From the NCBI RefSeq assembly GCF_001412655.1, contig NZ_CP012996.1:2170001-2234000 (forward strand): a stretch of 64,000 nucleotides of DNA, in the 5' to 3' direction. The notes under the pieces are model-generated. The model saw only the letters and a program-made list of their open reading frames with translations, did not search any database and was not told the origin of the DNA. Shown here in pieces: positions 1 to 7,166 of this stretch. How positions within the stretch are numbered: the first letter of the stretch is position 1; every line of letters begins with the position of its first letter. The position numbers and the translations under genes were made by a program. The DNA is from Pedobacter sp. PACM 27299. Its GTDB lineage: Bacteria > Bacteroidota > Bacteroidia > Sphingobacteriales > Sphingobacteriaceae.

Positions 1-1
1 A

Positions 2-130
2 GATAAGTTTCTCTTGAATAAATATAAAAATGAAATTGGTTACCTGCCTACAGGAGAAACTATTGAAGAACTAGAGTCAATGATTTATATTAAAAAAATG
101 GCTGACACCCTTAAGAATGATAAAAATTAG
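2..130 (+). CDS. C-terminal tail of an unseen upstream protein (possible PtuA-like ATPase)
   Basis: An open frame enters from the left edge and ends at TAG 128-130, giving 42 residues ending in IKKMADTLKNDKN. The tail is charged and probably helical, and no motif is visible in this piece. It overlaps the HNH gene start (117) by 14 bases, so the two are very likely translationally coupled. In Septu (PtuA-PtuB) and in retron-associated pairs, the gene in front of this type of HNH protein is an AAA/ABC-type ATPase. That identity is inference from context only, because the Walker motifs would lie upstream of the window. Confidence 0.55.
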   Translation, partial: DKFLLNKYKNEIGYLPTGETIEELESMIYIKKMADTLKNDKN

Positions 131-905
131 TAAAGCTGGTTTTGAAATTCCAAAAGTTCTAGTAGAGGATGGTTTACTTTTGAGAGATGAATATGTATTA
201 ATGTATACCAATTCTCCAGGGGGATTTCATCTTGATGATGATAAAATTAGAACAAAGTTTTCTTTTTGCTCTAAAATATATGGCCATGAAGATGTAAAGG
301 ATTTGTTAAAGCATGTTCAAAATGATAAGTGCTGCTTTTGTGAGGCAAAAATCTCACACATTGCTTATGGTGATGTTGAACATTTTCGACCAAAGGCTGC
401 ATATAAGAACGGTGAAAACTCTGATTATGTGTATCCTGGGTATTATTGGCTTTGCTATGACTGGGGAAATCTTTATTTTTCATGTCAAATTTGTAATCAG
501 AGATTTAAGGGGAATTATTTTCCTATCTCAGATTCTGGTATTAGAGCATGTTCAATTGTTCGTGATATTTCCTTTGAAGACCCATTATTTTTAGATCCAG
601 GTGGTACAGATGATCCAGAACATCATATTTATTTTGATGGTGCAATTCCGGGATCAAATACAGTAAAAGGGAAAACAACAATTAAATATCTTGGGTTGGA
701 TCGAGAAGAGCTCAACGAAGATAGATTAACATCATTGGAAAGATTACGATGCTTAGAGCGTATTGTGTGGCTTACTGCAGATTCTATGAATGCTGTAGTA
801 GCAAGAAGAGCATTTTTAGACCAATTGGAAACTTGTGTTTCTAATTGGTCAGAATACAGCAGTATGTTTAAGAGTAATTTCTCAAAGTACTTAAAGGAAA
901 TTTAA
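117..905 (+). CDS. HNH endonuclease, PtuB/TIGR02646-like, probable anti-phage effector
   Basis: 262 residues. A zinc-binding HNH core is readable: CxxC around 72-75 (KCCFCE), D86-V-E-H89 within EHFRPK, W116-G-N118, and a second CxxC with Asn (C123-Q-I-C126-N127) followed by K131. The EHFRPK block followed by an aromatic stretch and NLYFSCQICN is characteristic of the HNH proteins paired with an ATPase in Septu systems and some retrons (family knowledge). The C-terminal half is helical with no recognised domain. The gene starts inside the end of the preceding gene, as expected for an ATPase/nuclease pair. It sits in an AT-rich island ending at an integrase and tRNA-Ser. A defence role is inference: no reverse transcriptase or ncRNA is visible because the window begins here. 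Confidence 0.75.
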   Translation: MIKISKAGFEIPKVLVEDGLLLRDEYVLMYTNSPGGFHLDDDKIRTKFSFCSKIYGHEDVKDLLKHVQNDKCCFCEAKISHIAYGDVEHFRPKAAYKNGENSDYVYPGYYWLCYDWGNLYFSCQICNQRFKGNYFPISDSGIRACSIVRDISFEDPLFLDPGGTDDPEHHIYFDGAIPGSNTVKGKTTIKYLGLDREELNEDRLTSLERLRCLERIVWLTADSMNAVVARRAFLDQLETCVSNWSEYSSMFKSNFSKYLKEI

Positions 906-1052
906 ATGTAGGATCTTTAGATTTTAAATCAGAGTCTCTTTTAATATGTTTATTTGATTAACGACAGGATTAGTCAAATCGAAACAAAGCAATATGTTTG
1001 CAGCTATACTGCACAGGTTGGTTTTAATATTGTATCATAAACAATATTAAAT

Positions 1053-1703
1053 ATGAAAACATCAAAATTACTTCTTCTATTAATTTTAGTAGGTTTACTC
1101 TCAAGCCTAAATGCTCTTGCTCAGGATGCCATTACCTGGAGCACTCAACGTAATGGGGCCAAAGTTGCCGATACGGTGGCATTGGAAGATTATCTACCAG
1201 TAAAAGATAATGCAGTTTATGTAGAAGCAGTTTTAGACTTACCAGGTACAACAAAGCAGGAGCTATTCTCCAGGGCGAAGCTGGCTATTCAGAAAACCTT
1301 TACTAGTAATAAAATAGGTACTTCAAATTACGATGCTGAATCTGGAATCTGCAGTGTTAATAATTTCTACGATATTTCTGATATGACGGATTTTAGTGCT
1401 TTAGCAACTTCAAATCCGGTTAGAGATAAATACTATTTTAATGCATTGCTCTCTGTAATTGTAAAAGATGGCAACTATAAAATTAAAATGGAGATACCTC
1501 AATATGCTTATGGAAAGGAAAGTAGGTATAAATCTTATAATGATTTCCAGTCGCAAAGTTTGCCCATATCAAATATTGCAAATAAACGTCAAAATGGTAA
1601 ACGCCAGCGTATGCGAGTTCTTAAAACCTTAAATGATAAAATGGTAGTGACTTTCAATTTTGTAAAAACGGAAATGGAAAAGAAACTGGATAACGATTTT
1701 TAG
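1053..1703 (+). CDS. Secreted protein with DUF4468-like (TBP-fold) region
   Basis: 216 residues with a clear signal peptide (MKTSKLLLLLILVGLLSSLNALAQ, cleavage probably after ALA or AQ). Residues about 50-155 have the layout of DUF4468, a TBP-like-fold domain common in exported Bacteroidota proteins: a hydrophobic strand, then LPGTTKQELFSRAKLAIQKTF, later paired strands ending in an amphipathic segment. The C-terminus is basic then acidic (KRQNGKRQRMRV ... KLDNDF). Function unknown. It stands alone, 147 bases after the HNH gene. It is not an obvious part of a defence module and may be island cargo or old chromosome. Confidence 0.6.
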   Translation: MKTSKLLLLLILVGLLSSLNALAQDAITWSTQRNGAKVADTVALEDYLPVKDNAVYVEAVLDLPGTTKQELFSRAKLAIQKTFTSNKIGTSNYDAESGICSVNNFYDISDMTDFSALATSNPVRDKYYFNALLSVIVKDGNYKIKMEIPQYAYGKESRYKSYNDFQSQSLPISNIANKRQNGKRQRMRVLKTLNDKMVVTFNFVKTEMEKKLDNDF

Positions 1704-1797
1704 TTTTCATTTAAACTTTGTTCGTAATATTAATGAATGTTGAAAACTTGCAAATGAACCTGAATAAAAACTAAGTGTTTTAGTAATAATAAAAAGC

Positions 1798-1828
1798 CAA
1801 GTCACTCAGTTGAGAAAATGGTGACTTG
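1798..1828 (+). terminator. Stem-loop after the DUF4468-like gene (weak terminator candidate)
   Basis: A perfect 8-base inverted repeat, CAAGTCAC (1798-1805) and GTGACTTG (1821-1828), with a 15-base loop. No good T-run follows, so intrinsic termination is uncertain. Confidence 0.35.
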
Positions 1829-1957
1829 ACTCTAAATCAGAAAGTTAAATTACTTCCCGAATTCGCACTTCAAAAGTAATTATTCCTTCATGATTTCCAA
1901 ATTTTCTCGGAGGGTTAATGTGTTCCTGCCCTGTTCCAACCAGGAGAACTAACTTAT

Positions 1958-2134
1958 ATGTATAATATGAGACAACCAATTGGTACAACTGCAAGTACAG
2001 GACAATCATGCCCTGAAAGTGGTGTATGGAGAGTTGTAGGTTCACCTACAACTACCGCACCAATTGCCAAAGGAAATACAATGCCCCCTTATGGTGGCAA
2101 GGGTGTTACTTGGCGATTAGAAGTTTACGCTTAA
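1958..2134 (+). CDS. Small protein with YjzC-like GxxCPxSGxW pattern
   Basis: A 58-residue open frame preceded by AGGAG at 1942-1946, 11 bases before the ATG. The product has the pattern STGQSCPESGVW, then KGNTMPPYGGKGVTW near the end. The order G-x-x-(C)P-x-SG-x-W/Y, K-G-x-x-(M)P-P, W resembles short YjzC-like proteins of about 60 residues that are common in Bacteroidota and Firmicutes (family memory, not searched). The same frame is closed upstream by TAA at 1916-1918, so the ATG at 1958 or 1967 is the likely start. No signal peptide. Function unknown. Confidence 0.5.
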   Translation: MYNMRQPIGTTASTGQSCPESGVWRVVGSPTTTAPIAKGNTMPPYGGKGVTWRLEVYA

Positions 2135-2140
2135 ATTAAC

Positions 2141-2169
2141 GGGGGAGTGGAGCGAGAGCGCGCTCTCCC
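2141..2169 (+). terminator. GC-rich palindromic hairpin between small genes
   Basis: The stretch contains the self-complementary 14-mer GAGAGCGCGCTCTC (2154-2167), flanked by GGGGGAG on the left and CCC then TTATT on the right. It can fold as a long GC stem in an otherwise AT-rich area. It follows the 58-residue gene and precedes the zinc-ribbon gene, so it is probably a terminator. The T-run is short. Confidence 0.45.
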
Positions 2170-2176
2170 TTATTAA

Positions 2177-2464
2177 ATGGAACAATTAAAGAAAATTGAT
2201 ATGAAGGATAATTATAGTATGAATGTAAGCTTGCAGTGTGTTACTTGTGGAAACACCGGAGCGTTTGATTTTAATGAGGATAAAACTTACGTAAGGTGTA
2301 CAGCTTGTAATCGTGAATATTTAAATGGTTACGCTGAACTTGTAGAATTAAATCAGGAAAACATTAATAATGTATTGGAGGAAAAAAAGAGTGAGATTGC
2401 TCAGGATTTAAAAAATGACATCCTTAAAGCCTTTAAAGGGAATAAATATATTAAAATCAAATAA
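2177..2464 (+). CDS. Small zinc-ribbon protein
   Basis: 95 residues with two knuckles, C21-V-T-C24-G and C41-T-A-C44-N, sixteen residues apart, forming a classic four-Cys zinc ribbon. A charged amphipathic helical tail follows (about 55-95, rich in Lys and Glu). No membrane segment and no enzymatic motif. It is two bases upstream of the membrane-anchored protein at 2467, so the two form an operon. I do not recognise a named function. Small zinc-ribbon proteins of this kind occur in accessory regions. Confidence 0.65.
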   Translation: MEQLKKIDMKDNYSMNVSLQCVTCGNTGAFDFNEDKTYVRCTACNREYLNGYAELVELNQENINNVLEEKKSEIAQDLKNDILKAFKGNKYIKIK

Positions 2465-2466
2465 AA

Positions 2467-2907
2467 ATGGACTGGAGTTTAATTATTTCTATTGCAGCTT
2501 TATGTTTTTCAGCAATTACTTATGTTGTTCATGATCGGAGAATAAAAAAACAGGAAGGTTTAATTAATGCTTATCAATTAGAAAAAATTGATGCTGAAAA
2601 GATAGACCAAAAGAAGGCCTTTGTAAAGGCAAATTTGATTAAGGGAGATAAAGGGAATAGAATAATCAAGATATTTAATTCAGGTAAATCTGCTGCAAGA
2701 AATATTAGTTTTGAAATTCTATCTGAAAATCAGAATTTTTGGATTTTAAATCAAGATGTTCTCCCATTTGAGCTTTTAAACCCTCAAGAAGGTACTGAAT
2801 TAATAATAAGCACTTCTGTTGGATCGCCAGATAAAGTGAAAATTCAGTTTATTTGGGAGGATGATAGTAGTTTGAGTAATAAATATGAGCAAGTGCTTAC
2901 GCTGTGA
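2467..2907 (+). CDS. Membrane-anchored protein with a C-terminal beta domain
   Basis: 146 residues. Residues about 3-20 (WSLIISIAALCFSAITYV) form one membrane helix. A short charged coiled-coil-like stretch follows (KKQEGLINAYQLEKIDAEK), then a beta-rich domain (about 52-146) with NSGKSAARNISFEIL and a strand ending IQFIWEDD. The NxGxxxAxN element resembles Ig-like or immunoglobulin-fold repeats in small membrane proteins of unknown function. The topology suggests a short periplasmic or outside N-terminus with the globular part on the cytoplasmic side, or the reverse. It is coupled to the zinc-ribbon gene (two-base gap). Function unknown. Confidence 0.6.
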   Translation: MDWSLIISIAALCFSAITYVVHDRRIKKQEGLINAYQLEKIDAEKIDQKKAFVKANLIKGDKGNRIIKIFNSGKSAARNISFEILSENQNFWILNQDVLPFELLNPQEGTELIISTSVGSPDKVKIQFIWEDDSSLSNKYEQVLTL

Positions 2908-3231
2908 TTTTACTGGAGCTCCATTGAGGAGGATATGAACCTTTCTCTTGATATGAAAAACACCCTTGATCTTATCCAGATCTTTCAGAATTCTACACAC
3001 CCTGTGAATTCCAGCCTAATTAGGTTTTAATGAGGTCAGTTGTTGATAGTAAATGGTGTTTTTACCATGTAATGTTGTGAAACGTAGAGCGTAGATATGT
3101 TCATTTCAGAATATTTATGGTCAAATGCTAAATAAGGAAGCGGGAAGGATCTCCGACCATTCCCGCTTCAAAATTAACGCTCTCATAATAAAAGACGTTA
3201 ATTAGGTCTAGATATTGTGTTACTCGATAAA
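2908..3231. other. Gap between island cargo and integrase; no convincing gene
   Basis: AT-rich. The only coding hint is a 31-codon frame at 2935-3030 on the plus strand with a strong GAGGAGG just upstream. Its product is featureless and I do not count it as a gene. A perfect hairpin (3137-3169) lies near the integrase end. Confidence 0.4.
3137..3169. terminator. 10-base inverted repeat between convergent genes
   Basis: GAAGCGGGAA (3137-3146) and TTCCCGCTTC (3160-3169) with a 13-base loop. It lies between the converging membrane-protein gene and integrase gene, where a bidirectional terminator would be expected. It lacks strong T-runs. Confidence 0.45.
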
Positions 3232-4449
3232 TTAAGTTGCTGTATACTTCTTTTTAAGGGTAGCCATATCAGTACCAACTTTAATGTCAAGTATTTTGGC
3301 GTAATGTTGCGTAGTTTGGATATTGGTGTGTCCCAGCATTTTTGAAACGCTTTCTATTGGAATCCCATTCAGTAATGTAATTGTTGTGGCAAATGTATGC
3401 CTGGCAATATGAAAAGTGATCAGTTTTTGTATGCCACAGAGGTTGGCAATCTCCTTTAAATAAGTGTTCATCTTCTGGTTACTTGATACAGGCAGTAGTA
3501 TTCCTTTATTTAAGCACATCCGATTATTCTGATACTGGTTTAATAGGGAAGCAGCAGCAGGTAATAAAGGAATTCGGGAAGGCACATTAGTTTTTTGCCT
3601 TTTAATAGAGATCCATTTTTCACCATCAATGCCAGTTACAATATCGCCAGGTTTTAAATTCTTAACATCCACATAGGCAAGGCCGGTATAACAACAGAAT
3701 AAAAACACATCCCTTACTTGCACTAATCTTTCAGAGGCCAGTTGCTTAATGGCTATTTGATTTATTTCTTCTTCATTAAGGTAAACCCGATCAACCTTTT
3801 TAATCTTGTTTTTGTAGTTTTGAAATGGATTGGTAGCTAGCAATCCGTTAGAAAGACAAATACGAATGATCTTCCCGAAGTTTTTCAAGTATTTTACTAC
3901 AGAATTATTTGCGCATTTTCGGACAGATCGTAAGTAAAAATCGTATTCAGTTATGAAACTGTGATTTACCTTTCTAATGTCTATATCACTGATGTTGTAT
4001 TTCCATTGTAAAAATGCTACAGTATGATTTAAAGAGGTTCTGTAACGCTCTGCTGTGCCTTTAGAGAACTCGGAGCCCACCAAGGCCTCCATTTTGTGGT
4101 TATGATCTTTAAATACGTCGATTAAGGTACGTTGCTTTTCTGCTTTTCCCTGAAATTGATCTCGTAGTTGTTTGGCAGTGATGAGATCATTCTTCTCGGT
4201 TAATTGTCGATGCGCTTCAAATACTTTGTTTTGCAAGTTGTCCAGATAAGCGTTAAAGGATTTCATTTCTTCCTTTTTTCCATTGCCTCGTCCAGAAATT
4301 GCGTTCCATTGCGATGGTTCACAACTACGGCCAGTGGTAACTTCTGAGCGACTACCATTCACAGTAATGCGAAGATAAATAGGAGCGACTCCATTTTGAT
4401 AATTTTTTGGTTTCTTCATGTAGAAGAGCAAGCTGAAATTGGTTTTCAT
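3232..4449 (-). CDS. Tyrosine recombinase/integrase of Bacteroidota type
   Basis: 405 residues from the ATG at 4449. An in-frame ATG 24 bases upstream would add MFILMFII, but MKTNFSLLFYMKK is the usual start of this family. Order: N-terminal arm-binding domain (about 1-90; IYLRITVNGSRSEV), SAM-like core-binding domain (about 105-205), catalytic domain (about 225-390). Catalytic residues visible are Lys in RQKTN, HxxR in FHIARHTFAT, His in MLGHTN and nucleophile Tyr in QHYAKI. The first catalytic Arg (TGLR in most recombinases) is replaced by Ala in CYTGLAYVDV; IntDOT-type integrases also lack this Arg. The gene is next to tRNA-Ser and points away from it, so it probably mobilised the block to its left. 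Confidence 0.9.
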   Translation of the reverse strand: MKTNFSLLFYMKKPKNYQNGVAPIYLRITVNGSRSEVTTGRSCEPSQWNAISGRGNGKKEEMKSFNAYLDNLQNKVFEAHRQLTEKNDLITAKQLRDQFQGKAEKQRTLIDVFKDHNHKMEALVGSEFSKGTAERYRTSLNHTVAFLQWKYNISDIDIRKVNHSFITEYDFYLRSVRKCANNSVVKYLKNFGKIIRICLSNGLLATNPFQNYKNKIKKVDRVYLNEEEINQIAIKQLASERLVQVRDVFLFCCYTGLAYVDVKNLKPGDIVTGIDGEKWISIKRQKTNVPSRIPLLPAAASLLNQYQNNRMCLNKGILLPVSSNQKMNTYLKEIANLCGIQKLITFHIARHTFATTITLLNGIPIESVSKMLGHTNIQTTQHYAKILDIKVGTDMATLKKKYTAT

Positions 4450-4703
4450 AATGATAAACATTAAAATAAACAACCCGAGTCCGATTTTCGGACAAGAGCT
4501 GCATCGCAGAGAAAATTAATAAGAATCAACGATGCAAATTTAGCCTTGCAGCGATTGGAAATCAAGATGTTTAGTGTAGCAACCTGTTTAATGTCAGGTT
4601 TTTATATGCTATTCGGTGAGTCATTTCAATTTTCCAAATGACTCACCGAATCACTCACCTATAGGGTGTGAATCGGTGCATATTTTGGAATACCAATAAA
4701 AAC
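4450..4703. other. Probable integrase control and attachment region
   Basis: Lies between the integrase start and the tRNA-Ser terminator. It holds a small hairpin GTCCGA-TTT-TCGGAC (4479-4493), a perfect 15-base inverted repeat (4612-4650), and a further imperfect copy of the same sequence family (TCACTCACC at 4651-4659 and GGGTGTGAATCGGTG at about 4664-4678). Repeated CACC/GGTG-type sites beside an integrase are what arm- or core-binding sites look like; this role is inference. Confidence 0.45.
4612..4650. repeat. Perfect 15-base inverted repeat beside the integrase (att candidate)
   Basis: TTCGGTGAGTCATTT (4612-4626) and AAATGACTCACCGAA (4636-4650) with a 9-base spacer. It is about 160 bases upstream of the integrase start and about 110 bases from the tRNA-Ser 3' end. 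Candidate recombinase-binding site or attachment core. The second boundary of the element is not in the window, so no direct repeat can be checked. Confidence 0.5.
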
Positions 4704-4739
4704 AAAAAAGCCTGCTATCGTATGATTTGCAGGCTTTTT
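4704..4739 (-). terminator. Terminator of tRNA-Ser
   Basis: AAAAAAGCCTGC (4704 onward) pairs with GCAGGCTTTTT (to 4739) around a 13-base loop. It has A-runs and T-runs on both sides, so it works in either direction. It lies 22 bases past the tRNA 3' end. Confidence 0.75.
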
Positions 4740-4761
4740 GTTGGTTTTGATACCATTTCAG

Positions 4762-4848
4762 CGGAGAGTGGGGGATTCGAACCCGCGGACCCTTTGACAA
4801 GTCAACAGTTTTCAAGACTGCCGCAATCGACCACTCTGCCAACTCTCC
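4762..4848 (-). tRNA. tRNA-Ser (anticodon UGA)
   Basis: 87 bases on the minus strand. The acceptor stem GGAGAGT/ACTCTCC is perfect (7 pairs), with discriminator G at 4762. The anticodon arm reads CAGTCTTGAAAACTG with anticodon TGA. The long variable arm (TTGACTTGTCAA region) is typical of serine tRNA, and the T arm GCGGGTTCGAATCCCCC is intact. CCA is not encoded. A tyrosine integrase lies on its 3' side, so this tRNA is the likely integration target. Confidence 0.95.
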
Positions 4849-5274
4849 GGCACAAAAGTACGAACTCGATTCAATTCTACAAACTATGATGGCTATTATT
4901 TAATGGGATTTATCTAATCCGCTAATCCTGAGTCTTTTTGTTTTTTGTTTTGATGTGATTTAATTCAACACATCGTGTATTTATTCGTTTTAGTAGGCGT
5001 AAACGGTGCATAATTCCTTATTTCGATAAGTTTAATTATTTATGCTTCGTATATATATAAGTTATCGGAAATGAGCTGATTCTCGCTTGTTGATAACTGT
5101 CTTTCGGATATAGATTTTAGTTATAAAAATATCCAATTTGTTTTATTACAGCGGTATTTTTTAATTTATAGGGAAATAATTTTTTAATAAAAATCTTGGC
5201 ATGGATTTTTCTGTTTTTTATCAGTATAAATAAAAATTAGTAAGAAAAATATTACATTATTTCTGGGGGATAAT
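4849..5274. other. Intergenic, AT-rich, no gene seen
   Basis: No coding frame, RNA gene or clear repeat could be supported. It probably contains the tRNA-Ser promoter at its left end (minus strand) and the old promoter of the decayed sigma gene at its right end. Confidence 0.5.
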
Positions 5275-5787
5275 ATGATGTCATTGCTTATTCTGACCCA
5301 GAATTGGTCACTTTATTAAGGTTGGGTAACAGAGCCGCATACACTGAGATTTATAAAAGGTATTCTGGAATTTTGTACAGTCATGCCTATTCCAAACTTC
5401 AGAATCGTGAGGAAGCGAGGGATAGCATTCAGGAGTTGTTTAACTGTATTTTGGCATAAAAGAGAAAGTATTGCTATTGAAAACAACTTGTCTGGATATT
5501 TATATTGTGCTTTGATAAACAGCATTCTTAATGCTATTTATCATAAGTAGGTGGAATCTACCTGTTTTCTGGCCAACTAGGGCAATGTAGAAAGATTCGA
5601 ATCTCCTACTGATCATCGTTTGTGGGAAAATGTGCTGACCATCCTTATAGAAAAATAAGTTTCTTGTTTGCCGGAAAAGATGAGAGAAGTATTTGAACTC
5701 AGTAGGAAGCATAATTTATCCAGGAAAGAAATCGCTTCCCAACTTAACCTCTCTGAGAAAATTGTTAAGAATCAGATTAATAATGTA
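5275..5787 (+). pseudogene. Decayed ECF RNA polymerase sigma factor
   Basis: Fragments in shifting frames match one ECF sigma factor of the SusC/D-linked class. DPELVTLLRLGNRAAYTEIY and REEARDSIQELFNC cover region 2, and a frame change gives WHKRESIAIENNLSGYLY and CALINSILNAIYHK. A stop and lost bases follow, then region 4 (EKMREVFELSRKHNLSRKEI, SQLNLSEKIVKNQINNV) from about 5674. The region-2 frame has no intact ATG; ATG 5275 is out of frame with it. At least two frame changes and several stops mean no sigma factor can be made. It continues directly into a FecR relic, so an old sigma/anti-sigma pair has collapsed here. Confidence 0.8.
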
Positions 5788-6111
5788 AAGATTTCAAAAT
5801 CCAGTGATGGTCAGGTAATTTATTCTTCAGTTCCAGCTGGAAATATGCCAAAAAACCTAAAATTACCTTAACTCAATAGCATAGAAACTCCTAGAGGAGA
5901 CAAATTTCAAATCTTACTACCCGATGATATCAGGGTATGGCTGGATGCTGCATCTTCTCTAAAATATCCGATAGAATTAACTGGACAGGCTTATTTTGAG
6001 GTCGACAAAAACGTTGGCGATGCAGTGGCCTGGAAAAGCGGGTTCTTTGCATTCGATAGAGATGATGTTCCTACTGTGGAATTGAAGATCAAAGGAATAA
6101 AACACAGATAA
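5788..6111 (+). pseudogene. Decayed FecR anti-sigma factor fused to the sigma relic
   Basis: In the same frame as sigma region 4 the sequence moves into FecR-like text: SSDGQVIY, a TAA stop (5869-5871), then [44 protein letters not shown] and finally [19 protein letters not shown] to TAA at 6109-6111. Intact FecR proteins have PRG, LPDGTxVWLNAxSSL, GEAYFEV and then about 60 residues before W-K-x-x-x-F. That middle part and the whole N-terminal half with the membrane helix are deleted. Compare the nearly complete FecR at 51.5-52.7 kb. Confidence 0.8.
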
Positions 6112-6142
6112 CCCCAATAAATAACCTCTATAATTACAATGA

Positions 6143-6170
6143 AAAGCCTGTGGTTAATTCCGCAGGCTTT
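6143..6170 (-). terminator. Terminator after the yihY-like gene
   Basis: AAAGCCTG (6143-6150) pairs with CAGGCTTT (6163-6170), extended inside by G-C pairs around TTAATT. It lies 9 bases past the stop of the minus-strand gene; it could also terminate plus-strand transcripts. Confidence 0.6.
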
Positions 6171-6179
6171 AGTTGTTTT

Positions 6180-7157
6180 CTATCTTTCCGTCCGATCAGG
6201 CGCAGTACCGTGTTTCTTGAACAAATTGTAGCTTGGACGCAGGATTTTTACACTTCTTTTCGACAAGTCTACACTTGCATTCAGCTCAAAACCCACCAAA
6301 AGAATCAAGGAATTCAGATAAAGCCAAATCATCAATACGATTAAAGTACTAATGGAGCCATAGATTTTATTGTAAGAACTAAAATTGTCTATGTAAAAGG
6401 AAAATCCCCAAATGGTCAGAAAGGCAAGTATAGTGGCTAAACAAGAACCTGGACTAAAGAACTTCCATTTCTTAACATGAGAAGGTCCGTATTTGTAAAG
6501 AATGGAAATGGTCACAAAATAGAGGATCCCTAACAGGGCCCATCTGCTGAGCTGGATCAAATACACCATAAAGCTCCCATGAATGTTCAGTTTCTTTAAG
6601 AGGAGCACCCCGATCGTCATGGCAACGATGCAAATAATCACGGATAGGGCAATGGTAATTGTTAACAATACGGCGATCAAACGCTGTTTTAACCAGCTCC
6701 GGCTTTCGATGATTAAGGACGACTTATTAAAGGCCATCATCAAGCTGTGTACGCCATTTGTCGCAAAAAACAAGGATAGAAAGAATCCAAAGGACAGCAA
6801 GCCCCCGTTCTGCTTGTTGACAATCTCATTTAAGGTCGCTTCAAAGGCTTTGTAGGCATCTGCAGGTAAAATCAATACAATCAGTTCCATCAGTTGTTTC
6901 TGGAAGCCTATGCGCTTTGGTATAAAGGGAATCAGGGTAAATAAAAAGATGATCGCAGGAAATAAGGCCAGCATAAAATTATATGCCAGGGAAGAAGCCT
7001 TATTCACCAAAGAATCCTTCCCGATCTCGGTGAAGAAAAAACTGGCAACAGTGTAGAGGGGCAGCGGACTGAAACCAGGAAGTATACATACTTTGGTCCA
7101 ATCTATAAACAAAGCGTAAATCCTGATTTTTAGTAGTTGCTTATGTACCCACTCCAT
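6180..7157 (-). CDS. YihY/BrkB-family inner-membrane protein
   Basis: 325 residues with about six membrane helices (for example SLAYNFMLALFPAIIFLFTL, LIAVLLTITIALSVIICIVA and STLIVLMIWLYLNSLILLVG). The segment SLAYNFMLALFPAIIF and the late IWLYLNSLILLVGFELNA are hallmarks of the YihY/BrkB family, once called RNase BN by mistake. Molecular function is not firmly known; a transport or envelope role is likely. It is the last gene of a minus-strand operon (PASTA protein, mltG, thioesterase, this gene), starting 9 bases after the thioesterase stop. The C-terminus is basic and cytoplasmic (KRSVKILRPSYNLFKKHG). Confidence 0.85.
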   Translation of the reverse strand: MEWVHKQLLKIRIYALFIDWTKVCILPGFSPLPLYTVASFFFTEIGKDSLVNKASSLAYNFMLALFPAIIFLFTLIPFIPKRIGFQKQLMELIVLILPADAYKAFEATLNEIVNKQNGGLLSFGFFLSLFFATNGVHSLMMAFNKSSLIIESRSWLKQRLIAVLLTITIALSVIICIVAMTIGVLLLKKLNIHGSFMVYLIQLSRWALLGILYFVTISILYKYGPSHVKKWKFFSPGSCLATILAFLTIWGFSFYIDNFSSYNKIYGSISTLIVLMIWLYLNSLILLVGFELNASVDLSKRSVKILRPSYNLFKKHGTAPDRTER

Positions 7158-7166
7158 CTATCAAAT

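Noticed and set aside
2935..3030. 31-codon frame with strong GAGGAGG upstream
   Set aside because: Product has no recognisable features, and the frame overlaps the end of the island without conservation evidence; kept only as a hint.
4651..4842. 63-codon frame on the minus strand over the tRNA
   Set aside because: It reads through the tRNA-Ser sequence, whose cloverleaf explains the region.
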